Below, piece after piece: positions 18,077-30,200 of a stretch of DNA of 64,000 nucleotides. The notes beneath the pieces are model-generated. The model had not been told where the DNA came from, searched no databases, and saw nothing but the letters and a program-made list of their open reading frames with translations. Origin of the DNA: Leuctra nigra (Eukaryota; Arthropoda; Insecta; Plecoptera; Leuctridae). Position 1 is the stretch's first letter; each line of letters starts with the position of its first letter. The translations under genes were made by a program, and so were the position numbers. The stretch is from contig OW203764.1 in assembly GCA_934045905.1 (NCBI GenBank), positions 558,001-622,000 on the forward strand. Reading direction: 5' to 3'.

Positions 18077-20790
18077 CCACCCTCACTTACGTTTGATTCT
18101 CTGCACCGACACCACTAATCCGCGAGTACAGTCCTGACACTGGAACAAGTGTTGATGGATCACATTAGGTAGAGCATTTCATATTCAATACAAACAGTTT
18201 TGATGGATTTCACTACGGATTTTATCTACCTACATTATGTGTGACTTGGGTGTTGTCGCTAGATGCTGAGCCACATTTATTTTGCACTTATAACTTCATT
18301 CCAAGAGAGTTCTCTAGTACTTGATATTGTCTAACGACACTGATTTGCTGTGTTCTCCTCATTCAGATTCTTCAGTAAATTATTATACATTAGACACTAG
18401 CAATCTCGTCAGGCAATGCAGTTTACATGATTGATTGTAGTTATGATTGTAAAAGTCATCGATGTGTTAGCATAAATTTATTACCTTTAGCTGCTTATGG
18501 TAAGCAGCATCACCTACTTAATCAAAGTCAACTTGAGAATGGAGACATTAACAGTTCAAAGAGCTAACTGTTTATGTACTTTTATTGGAAATCTAATGTT
18601 TTGTATAACAACATATTTTTAATCCTAGTACCTACACTAATATTAAATTGAGCCTACATTTTGCTATTTGTGATTTTAAATGCTTTTTTGTTTTAAACAA
18701 ATTGATGATTTTCCGTACCTACTCTCTACTAGGTACTCTTAGTTTTTTGCTATAGGATGAATAGATTATTTATTGCTCGTGTTTCATATTAAAAATGAGT
18801 TGATATAATAGGTGGTGCTGCACAGTCTTACCATATAAACAATAAACTAATATTAATGGGGACCTGGCGGAGGTGCTATGAAGTGGCCAACAATACAACC
18901 TCCCTAATGTGTGAATCATACGTGAGTAACCCCTCGACAATATAATATTCTTGCAGATATGACGTACTACATACCAGGATTCTAGAGATCACATGTCTAT
19001 TGCCAGCACTATGATTAGGTAGTCGATCTTACTTCTCATTTGTTATTCAATCTTGTTTACATATTTTATCAAACGCTCTTGGTAGCTACAGTGAAAGACA
19101 ACGAATAAAGAATGTAGGTTTGTCGTTTGGTAGCTAGTTGAGGAAGGTTTGTCTTTCATTGTCTTTCACATTAGTACCTTCTTCATTTATACCTTACACG
19201 GCCTCTGAAATGTATATATATTAATATTACACTATGAATTTGGTTAATTATGATTGTTTTGTGATAAAATTAAGTCATTGTTAAGAGCAACTATGTTGTT
19301 ACGAAGGCTCAATAATTTCTTATACTTGTTTTATTGATAGAGCGAACGAGAAAGCGAGAGTAGTTAGGTATTCTTTGTGTAACTGTACCTAATGTATGTG
19401 TATAAATAAAAATGTCAACACCTTGAGACCACCATCCTAAGTCAGCGTGTAATGTACATTTTATCATACTCTTCTGTACCTACATATTTCTGATATTATA
19501 TTACTATTAGTAAATAAAAAAAATACAATGTGAAAGTACCTAGTACCTATACTGTTTTGTTGTTACCTATTTTATCCTGTCCTACCTAATCCCGTTTGAA
19601 ATTAAAATGGTGAATTTGAGACTGACTGCAAAAAATAAGAAACATTTATAATAGGTAATCGATAAAACATACCTAATATTTGTAAATATGAATTTTGTCA
19701 CTGTAAGTATGCCAGGATTTAAATTTTGAAGTCGGTCGAAAAAGGGAAGATCTATAAAATTAAATTATGCAACAGGTAAAAGTTAAATTATAGATTAAAA
19801 GCTACTAATCAGCTTTTTTTACTTTTCATCTTGAATCTTTTAGTTAACCCTTCGCAATAAGTAGCTCTTCATAATCGTTGAATTCACTAATTAGAACATA
19901 TTTTGTACATTTTCACTTAGTTTTAAAAAAAGTTAATAGAATAATATGGCTGGAAAAGTTTTTATCTGTGATTGATAATGAAAAGGCAACTGTGATAGAT
20001 TGTAGACACCTCACCTTTCTTGCATTTTCAGGAAGGTCGGCTGCGGGATTTGAACCCGGATCTCGAGAGTGCTAGTCCAGAACGCCTGAACCAACTTGTT
20101 TTGTATACAGGCAGTCATTATTTCATGCACTGATCATGCACAGATCACGGCGTTCAAAGGGAATTCCTATTTCCCGCATTTTGCTCCTCTGGTCAAAAGA
20201 AACGGAAGCAGTGACCCACAACGGAAGTCATATTCTGAACTGAAAGTGAAAACTGAAAATGGCCGTGTGTGAGACTGATTTGAGGTGAAACAACTTCAAG
20301 AATGTTAATTTGTCGTAATTCTTTGTCCGCAGGTGTAAAATAATGGTAAATATAAAACACGTTATAATAAAGACGCGCTCTGCATTTTATATAATCTGTC
20401 AGTTTTTGTTGTAGTTTGCGTACAGGTTGCAATGACCAGAAGGTGTTTGACTTTGAAAGGGCGTTAAGGCCCTAGGGTTGAATTGTCAGATCTCATTTTA
20501 TACAATTTCTTATTAATTCTGGGATCTATATATTACTTGTATATTACATGTTACTTGTTGATAGGTACCATGGTAGCTATGCCTAATAGACAAATGCGTA
20601 CGCACACATCGCTATCAACCTTGGGCTGTGTTTATCATTTCATAGCCAAGCCCATCCTGGCATAACCAGCTTGATTACAATTTGAAGCTTTGATGTGATT
20701 AGCTCTAACAGCATTTGTATGTCGCGTTTCACAGGATATCGAATTAGCCATAACATTTTCCTAGTTGTGCACAAAAATCTTCCAACTGCA
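18077..20790 (+). other. Ndfip 3' UTR, intergenic region and POSH 5' region
   Basis: AT-rich sequence. AATAAA-like signals occur near 18840, 19105, 19405 and 19512, and any of them could end Ndfip. A hairpin-like pair built on GTGAAAGACAA/TTGTCTTTCA lies at 19090-19170. A tRNA-like SINE head lies at 20028-20112. An acceptor-like TTTCACAG at 20727-20734 may start the POSH start-codon exon. Nothing else was recognised. Confidence 0.55.
20028..20112 (-). mobile_element. tRNA-like SINE head
   Basis: Read on the minus strand there is an A-box-like TTGGTTCAGGCG and, about 35 bases later, a good B box GGGTTCAAATCCC. Arms do not pair well enough for a functional tRNA, so a SINE relic is the better reading. 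The body length is undefined. Confidence 0.5.
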
Positions 20791-21233
20791 ATGGATGAGT
20801 ACATGTTGAACGACCTCCTCGAGTGTTCAGTTTGTCTTGAACGTCTGGACACGTCGAGTAGAGTTCTTCCGTGCCAACACACCTTCTGCAAGAAGTGCCT
20901 GGAGGAGATTGTCAGTACGAAGAAGGAACTGCGATGTCCGGAATGCCGGGTGCTGGTCAACATCAAGATAGACGAATTGCCTCCGAATGTGCTACTTATG
21001 AGGATCCTCGGGGGCATGAAGAGCACTCAGCCGAAGGGAAGGAATACGTCTTCAATCGCCACTCGGCCAATGCAAGCCTTACCCGTCCAACAAGTTGCCG
21101 CTGTACCAACCAATCACGGGGCTGCAAATCTTGCTGCAGATATTACTAGAGTGCAGAGTGCTCCGAAGCAAACGTTGTTGCCAAATCAGCCATATGCACG
21201 AGCTGTATACGATTATTTATCTAATGAACCTGG
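20791..21233 (+). CDS. POSH: POSH exon 1: RING and start of SH3-1
   Basis: Complete RING, a Gln/Ala-rich linker, then [14 protein letters not shown] of SH3-1. The donor is GG|gtaagt at 21233/21234. An upstream in-frame ATG at 20695 lies before the acceptor-like site at 20734, so 20791 is preferred. Confidence 0.93.
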
Positions 21234-24200
21234 GTAAGTTAATTGACATATTGTCATTTGATGCTCTTTATTCCTACATATCACTGGAGCTAATATGCAA
21301 CATAAATTTGCTGGTGAATAATAGGTCTACCTATGCAACAACAAAAAACTCAAAATTTCTACATCAAAATCATAAGTATTACCTACTAAGCTATAGGTAG
21401 TACTACGATACTTCCTACATTTTGCATAATTTGAGTAGGTATTGCATTTTTGTGTAGATTTGTCAATTCCAATTGCATTGATCTTGTTAAATTTTTTCAT
21501 GAGATTATTTTTAGTAAAATCTGTAATAATACAGTGAGATTCTGATTGGATATCTCTTGTAACATCCTCTTATTAGCTTATTATAGTAAATAACCTTCAC
21601 AAGTTTCTCTTCTAAGTATCTATTACTATTAGTCCCCGTGTTTTGTTCTACGCTGCAGGGACTTGAAGTTCAAGAAGGGGGACATCATCATGCTTCGGAA
21701 GAAGATGGACGCCAACTGGTACCACGGAGAGTGCGGTGGAAGCCACGGGGTCTTCCCGCTGACATACGTGCAGGTCATCACGCCGCTGCCCAGCCACATA
21801 CCTCAGTGCAAGGCTCTGTACGACTTCCGTATGACCAACGACGATGAGGAGGGCTGCCTGACGTTCAACAAGGTGAGGGATCGGAAAATACTGATGACAT
21901 GGAAGTCTTTGTGATGGACAAACACGCACTTGGACACACAAGCACGTTTTAATTCATCTTTTGATTGTACCTTATGGTGGTTTCACACTACCCTGGTGAA
22001 AACAGGTTTAACTGGGGTAAAACATTATTTACTGGGACTGTACCGTACTAGAGAAAACATAAAATGTGCAATGACTATCTGGCTCAATTCAAGCTTTTTC
22101 ATTTGTATAAAATATTTTTATATGTATACTACCCAAGTTACCTACGAAGCTACCTATACTACAATTTCATAGAGTTTCTAGGTAATTAGAATTTAATATT
22201 AGCTAACTGAGTAGCATAATTTACGAGTCTAGGGCACTTAAGAAAAGTGATTTAGTTTTCATATTGCCACATAAACACAAAAGTGTCAATGAAAAAACTT
22301 CTGACTGAATGTCAGACATTTAATGTCAATTAAAGTCCCAATTTTAACATTTTAAACACCTACGTATTAGAAATTCAATAATATACATAGGTAACAAAAT
22401 TAAAGTTCAAAAATTAAGAAAATTAACGCAATTTCAATTGTCAAGCCCATGTTAACTTACGGATTCATTCATAATGAAATTTTGTAAATTAACATATGCA
22501 AATTTCACCTCAAATCAAAGTAGACCTACTTTCAACTTTCAAGTCGAACATTAAGTGGAGGAAGTGGCGCATGCGCACGGACACTTCTCTCACCTCGAAA
22601 TCACAGCTGATCGCGCTGGCCGGCGCCATCTTGTTTTACTTGTGTCTTATGTTTCTTAAGTGGTTGTGAACGAAAGTGAAATTGTCTTAATTTTGCAACG
22701 TTCAATTTCGAACGTTAAGTTGTTGTAAACGCGGCTTTAAGTTTTTAAAGTAGTTTACTTTAAGAATAACAGGGAACTACAAACAGCAAGAAAGACAAGC
22801 TTACAATTTAGGAAACTTTAGAATTTAATTTATTGATTGTATATTGTATATGTATTGAATATATTGTATTGTATATACAGTAAACCCTCGTTAATTCGAA
22901 TTCAAGGGGACCCAAAAAATCCCAGTTCGAATTAAAAAAGTTCGAATTACCTATATTAAAAAAAAAAAAAAAAAAATTGTACATATCTACTGTATTGATT
23001 TGAATATAACGCGATTTTTTTTCATTATTTTTTGCCTTCAAAAGCTAACTCGCACTATATACGCGGTCAAATGCTTTCAAAATCTTGAATGAAGTTTGAA
23101 TATTCCCGCCTAAAGTGTTCCAGGGTAGGCAAACCTGTATACTAAAGAGACTAGACCTACACTTCCCCCACCCCAACACAACAGAGAGCAGTTTGACTGC
23201 TATCTTTGTGACGTGACGCCATTGGAAACATTGGAAATGTGTAGTTTGAGTTTGTTTTTTCGAAGTTTGTTCGCGATTATTTTGACAATCCTTTTGCAAA
23301 GTTCGAATTAAAACAACTGTATGCAAGTTATAACATGGGCTGGGACCAAAATTCAGTTCGAATTTCGAAATAACCTAAAATTCGATTTATCAAAATTATT
23401 TAACATTGTAAAGCCTATACTGAACACTGGGACCATCCACCTAGTTCGAATTTACCCCTAAATTCGAATTATTGAAGTTCGAAATAATGAGGGTTTACTG
23501 TATATATATTGGGAAGGAGCTGGGAGTGGGAAGTTTGGGGTTCAAGATGGGTAGAAACTAGAAAGAGATAGTGTTGGTTTGGACTACACATCAGTTAGGG
23601 TACTTGGGTACAAACCGGGTACCCGGGTATGCCATTACCCGGGTACAATGGCCGGTAATCGAGATAAATAAGAAGAAGAAGCATAAGAAGTTAAATTCTT
23701 ATGCTACCTAGTACCGTCGACTGAATTTTCTCTTCTGATCCTGCCTATGACAGTACAGGTATTTGCTTGTTAGTGTTGTTAGCTTGTTAGCTTGTTAGTG
23801 TTGTTGCTTGTTAGTGACTGGTTACATGGAAGATCAACAGACACAATAGTGTATTTTCCTGTTGAATGTTCGCCATTTTGTATATCATGCAAATAAAGAT
23901 AATTGAATTGAATTGAATTGAACTGTGTGTGTTGCTTCCAGGGCGAGGTCATCACCGTGATCCGAAGAGTTGACGAGAACTGGGCCGAGGGAAAGTTGAC
24001 GGACCGAATCGGAATATTCCCTCTGGCGTTCGTCGAGCTCAACAACATCGCCAGAGCCCTCATGAAGCTGTCCACAAAGTAAGACTCTCTCTCGAGAGAA
24101 GCTTTCTCACTTTCTATCCTGATGCAGCTTGTTTAGTGCAATCATTTTCTTAAGCTTGATTTACACGGGTCAATGTATCTTCGCTCTTGTTGGCTACTAC

Positions 24201-27200
24201 ATACTTGTAGTGCCTGAATTTTCAGATACCGTACACATAATGTTTGTACATAACTCTGTCATGACATTTGGAAATTATAAAAATTGTAAAACATTGACAC
24301 AAATTTAGACTATAGGAGTCAAGAGTTAGGAAGTAACATCAGCCAGTCTGCTGATTAGTGGATTTCCATGGTCTCCGAGTGCTGCGTAGAACGACTCTCT
24401 CTGATTTTCCATGACTTCGTGGAGATAGGCAAATCCTATATCTTGGTGTATGCTCTTCGTCCGGGTGAACATCGGAGTGCGCAGGGCGATCTTGAGGGCC
24501 CTGTTCTGCACCCTCTGCAGCATTGTTCTCGCTCCCGCTGAAGTCCTCTCGTACCACACTGGTGAGGCGTACGTCAGTGTGGGCACGATGACGCTCTGGA
24601 TAAGAAGCAGCTTGCTGGTGAGCGGCATGGATTTGCTTTTGAGCAGTGGGAACAGCGCCGCCGTCTTCCCGTTGGCCTTGCTGGCAATCTTCTCAGCGTG
24701 GGCCTTCCAGGAGAGCTTGGCATCCAGGGTGACACCCAGGTAAACATTGCTGGGAGACCAGGAGACATCTGTACCAGAGATGTTTATGGTAGGGGGTTGA
24801 AATTTCCGTCGCTTGGTGAAGAGTGTTGCCTCTGTCTTAGATGAATTTAGGGCTATACGGTTCTCTGTATACCAGTGGCTGAGTACGTCTAATGCTTTTT
24901 GCAGAGGCGGGCCAAGTTGATTAGATGCCATAGATTGGCAGATGACTGCGGCATCGTCAGCATAGAAAGCTACTTCGGTGTCCGGAATGTTAGTTGGGAT
25001 GTCATTGGTGAAGATGTTGAAGAGGATGGGGCTAATGATAGATCCCTGAGGAACTCCAGCCAGAATAGGCCTCGCTGAAGAACAGGCACCGTTGATGTGT
25101 ACGGTGAAGGATCTTTGATTTAAATAGGAGTGGATGATATTGATTAAGTAGTTGGGGAATTGATATTTAATTAGTTTTTGTAGTAGGCCTTCATGCCAAA
25201 CTCTATCAAATGCTTTAGCAACGTCCAGGAAAACTATACCAGTTCCTTTCAGCTTTTTAAATCCATCGTTTATCTTGTCAACCACACGTAGAAGCTGATG
25301 TGTTGTTGAATGCTTCTGTCGAAAGCCAAACTGCTCATTGATCAGCAGCTTTGTAGCGTTTGCGTGGCCTCTAATTCGAGCATGAAGGACCTTTTCAAAA
25401 AGCTTCGATAGTGATGAGAGGAGACTAATCGGCCGGTAATTTGCAGGGTCACGAAGATTCTTTCCCGCTTTCGGGAACACAATGACTTTGGCTACTTTCC
25501 ATTGGGTGGGGAAGTGTTGAAGACGGAGACTGGCATTAAATATTTCAAGGATACGTTCACCGGCAGGTATAGGAAGTTCTTTAAGAATCGTGTTTGTGAT
25601 CTCGTCAATACCAGGTGCCTTGCCATTTGCAAGTTCATTTAGATATATAATTACTTCGTCCATAGAGCAGAGAACGACTTCATCATCTTCAGCCTGCGCC
25701 TTGTGTATAGCAAGATGGGTTCTTACTTCAGCCTCGATATGTGCTGATGAATTAGTCGGCGGGTTTGGGGAAAACTGATTTTGAAGCGAATCTGCTAGAA
25801 CTTCTGCCTTATCATGTGGGCTGCATGCAAGGTGTGTACTACCTTGAATGGGTGGATTTGGTTGTTTGCTTCTTGTCAGTCGTTTTGCCATGGACCAGAG
25901 TGGACGACTCCCTGGTTCTAGTGTGGCTACAGCATCTTCCCACCTCTCTCTCCTGTGGCGACGAATTAATTCCTTTACAGATCTGTCTAAGAGCTTATAT
26001 TCTTCATGTAAATCAGGTGTTCTGAGCGCCTGCCATCTCCTACGTGCACGGTTTCGAGTGGCTATTGACAGTTTAATTCCACGTGGAAGATCAAATATTG
26101 TGCACCTTTTTGTATTACAAATGGGAACACTGATCGCTCTTGCTTCCATAATATTTTCCGTTAATTTATTTACTGCTAAATCTATATCCTGATGCGAATC
26201 AAGTGGTCCACTCTCCAACTTATTTGATAAATGCTCTCTGAACTTTTCCCAGTCTGCTTTTCTGTAATTGAATCGAATGATGGGATCAACGGTCTCGTAT
26301 GAGTCCCCTACGCTCAAAAGTACAGGATTATGATCTGAAGACAATTCTAAAAGTGTTTCTAATTCAATGGAATGTCGCAGATTTTTCACCACCGCAATGT
26401 CAAGAACATCAGCTCTTCCTGTAGGGATATGAAGATGTGTCGCTTCTTGCGGTCCAGTCACAGTAAAGTCACTTATACGGGAGAGTGAAAGGAGAGTGCG
26501 GCCATTGGCGTTGACAACTCGCGAGTTCCAGGCTGTATGCTTAGCATTAAGGTCGCCACCGAGAATAGTCGGGTAATTCGAGTCCATTAATGCTTCTATA
26601 TCTGCTGTGAGAAGCTTAGTTCGCGGAGGACAATACGTGGCTATAAGCCGGAGTGGACCCAGTTTAGTAAAAAGCAGGATAGCGGTAGCCTCTATTGATT
26701 TCGTTTCAGGTAAAACAATCTCGTAGTGACTTACTCGATTGTCAATGATGATTGCAGTCCCTCCTGCTCTCCTGTCTCCTGGACGATCAGTTCTATACAC
26801 TGAGTGATTGGCAAGCTTAAGCTTGTCCTTAGGGTTAAGATGGGTCTCACAGACAAGGGCAGCCATTAAATTTCGTGATTCCATCAATAGAAGTAATTCG
26901 TCTTTACGAGAACTTATGCTATTAGCATTCCAAATGATTAGATTAATTGAATTAATCGCTGGCATTGCGATTTTGTACAGACAAAAGAAGAGTTGGCACA
27001 AAACTTGCCAGAGACGTAATGATGGGGTGAATGTTCATATTAACTATAAAAATTGCAATGCCGTTTATAAGGGCTATCCAATCAATAGTTGATTGTTGAG
27101 GTACTACCGGTTGTACGAGTTCAGGAAGAGCATTGGATGGCCTCTCTGCTTCTTCTAAGGCAGTGGTGTTTGAGGACGAGGGTTGCTCTGGATTTATCTG

Positions 27201-30200
27201 AGTGTTCAAAACAGAAGCAAAAGTCCGTGGTTGCGCCAATGAGACTCGTGGCACGGGCGTGGGTTGCGTCTGAGTATTCCCTCGGTTATCATGCTGTGGA
27301 GAAGAGCCATCTTGCTGCTGTGGACGTCGGGCTCGAGTAGCATGACGAGTTGCTGCCTTGATGACATCACATCCTCGGTAGCAAGCGGCATGCTGCTGAT
27401 TGCAGTTACAGCACTTTGCTGTTTCTGGTGACTCCTTACACTCCTTAACCTGATGCACACCTCCACATCGAACACATCGTGGCTGGCGATGACAAAATTT
27501 GGCCGTATGACCCACTCTTTGACAATTAAAACATTGTATGACATTAATCTTCTTGCTCCGTGGGGCCTCGGTGGAGACCACGCAGTAGAGGAGTCTCTTG
27601 ATTTGGCTGAGGTCCACTGGAGCCTGACCACTCGTACTTACTAGCGTACATTCAAAAAGGGGCAAAAGACGTGTACTGTCTCCAGGCATCTTCATCTGCC
27701 GCACAGAGCGGACATTGAAGCCTTGCTGCTTCAGCTCCTCTTGAATGTCTTCTGTTTCAGCAGATTGTGGCAGACCTCTCAGAACAAAACGCTGTGATCT
27801 AGTGCGCTCAGTTGGAAACGTGTAGTACTCTATTCCCTCAGTCGAGTCTAGGGCGGAGGTAATTAGTTTGTACGAGGTAATATCTCTAATGATTACTCGA
27901 GAAACTTCGAGACCAGGTTTGATTATGAATGCCCCTTGTTCTGGACATACAGCGGAGAGCAACTCAACTAATGCCTTATGAGATTTCATATTTTGAATCA
28001 CTATTGGTGGGATTTTATACTTCTTATCTGGCAAAGTCTCCGCCGTCATCGGGGTCGTGTCCATATCATTTGCACTTGCAAGCGGCTCAAATGAGTTTTG
28101 CGTACGCACAAGGTTGATCACTCTCTTGGATGATGGGCCTGAAGCATCTGACCCAGATGATCGTGTGCTGGGACGATCGTTACAATTACGACGCCTTTTA
28201 TTTCCTGTCACCATCGTGAAACCATCGGGAACTATGTTCAAAGACATCTCATTGGTTGCAGACTCAACTTGCATTAGCTCCGTGTCCGATTCATCACTAG
28301 ACGAAAAATCATTTATAGAAGCTCCTATGGGTTGACTAGAAATGTTTATGACATTTTTTATTATTAAGCCTATATTCTCAACGGAGCCGAGGCTCCACTA
28401 GTGAGAATGTAATAGAGAAGGGAGGAGAGGAAACCCGGTACCGGCATGTAGCCTACTCCTGACGAAAGATACCAAGGGGACCAACGGCTTAACGTCCCTT
28501 CCGAAGGACGGTGTGACATTCACAGCACGGGCCTCCACAACCCGCGCCGTCGAGAGACTGATAACAGGTGGAGGGAGGTCGTCACACTGACCCCCAAACA
28601 CCCCAGTCTCTCTGGCCCAGCGGCAGCAACCTGGCAAGGCAGAGTTGAATGGTCACCCATCCAATCGCTGACTGCGCTCAATGTTGCTTAACCTCGGTGA
28701 TCTAACGAGAACCGAGGTATCCAACACACCAGCCGTTGGGTATGTCTACAGCTGAAGGGGCATCTAGCCGGTTTACTTCATCACTCCAAACTTTATATAT
28801 TCCACTCATTGTTCACATTACTTCAAGTCCAAATGAGCTACAAGCGTCTCTTGGTAGGTTTCGTAGACCTAGTATATAAAACTATTTTCTAATACTTTAA
28901 ACAGATTCTGACGCGGAAAAATGGTTTGAATGGCTCCCAAAATATCTAATATCACCATTCAACACAACAAACATGCAAAACTAGCGATTAATCCACAAAT
29001 ATAAGCGAAAATACTGAGAATAATTCACAGAACTAACTTTCATTTATGAAGAAACAAATGAAGTCGGGTCAATGTATTGTTCTTCGCTCTTGTTGGCTAC
29101 TACATACTTGTAGTGCCTGAATTTTCAGATACCGTACACATAATGTTTGTACATAACTCTGTCATGACATTTGGAAATTATAAAAATTGTAAAACATTGA
29201 CACAAATTTAGACTATAGGAGTCAAGAGTTAGGAAGTAACATCAGCCAGTCTGCTGATTAGTGGATTTCCATGGTCTCCGAGTGCTGCGTAGAACGACTC
29301 TCTCTGATTTTCCATGACTTCGTGGAGATAGGCAAATCCTATATCTTGGTGTATGCTCTTCGTCCGGGTGAACATCGGAGTGCGCAGGGCGATCTTGAGG
29401 GCCCTGTTCTGCACCCTCTGCAGCATTGTTCTCGCTCCCGCTGAAGTCCTCTCGTACCACACTGGTGAGGCGTACGTCAGTGTGGGCACGATGACGCTCT
29501 GGATAAGAAGCAGCTTGCTGGTGAGCGGCATGGATTTGCTTTTGAGCAGTGGGAACAGCGCCGCCGTCTTCCCGTTGGCCTTGCTGGCAATCTTCTCAGC
29601 GTGGGCCTTCCAGGAGAGCTTGGCATCCAGGGTGACACCCAGGTAAACATTGCTGGGAGACCAGGAGACATCTGTACCAGAGATGTTTATGGTAGGGGGT
29701 TGAAATTTCCGTCGCTTGGTGAAGAGTGTTGCCTCTGTCTTAGATGAATTTAGGGCTATACGGTTCTCTGTATACCAGTGGCTGAGTACGTCTAATGCTT
29801 TTTGCAGAGGCGGGCCAAGTTGATTAGATGCCATAGATTGGCAGATGACTGCGGCATCGTCAGCATAGAAAGCTACTTCGGTGTCCGGAATGTTAGTTGG
29901 GATGTCATTGGTGAAGATGTTGAAGAGGATGGGGCTAATGATAGATCCCTGAGGAACTCCAGCCAGAATAGGCCTCGCTGAAGAACAGGCACCGTTGATG
30001 TGTACGGTGAAGGATCTTTGATTTAAATAGGAGTGGATGATATTGATTAAGTAGTTGGGGAATTGATATTTAATTAGTTTTTGTAGTAGGCCTTCATGCC
30101 AAACTCTATCAAATGCTTTAGCAACGTCCAGGAAAACTATACCAGTTCCTTTCAGCTTTTTAAATCCATCGTTTATCTTGTCAACCACACGTAGAAGCTG

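Larger units (their letters stand above)
21873..23941 (+). other. POSH intron 2
   Basis: Holds the inverted TTCGAA MITE copy 2 (22878-23500), a run of GGGTACC/TACCCGGG words near 23605-23650 resembling the hAT family at 34089, and a TTGTTAG-rich tandem patch near 23760-23815. 21873-22877 shows no recognisable element. Confidence 0.6.
24179..28353 (-). mobile_element. Jockey-clade LINE, copy 1, both ORFs open
   Basis: A minus-strand non-LTR retrotransposon of about 4.2 kb: ORF1 (28274-26952) with CCHC knuckles and ORF2 (27001-24326) with endonuclease and reverse transcriptase, overlapping by 50 bases. The 3' UTR is about 150 bases and has no poly(A); it ends ...AGAGCGAAG at 24179. The 5' end abuts a 5S-headed SINE at 28354, so the 5' UTR is at most 79 bases. 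Intact frames suggest recent activity. It is antisense to POSH. Confidence 0.9.
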
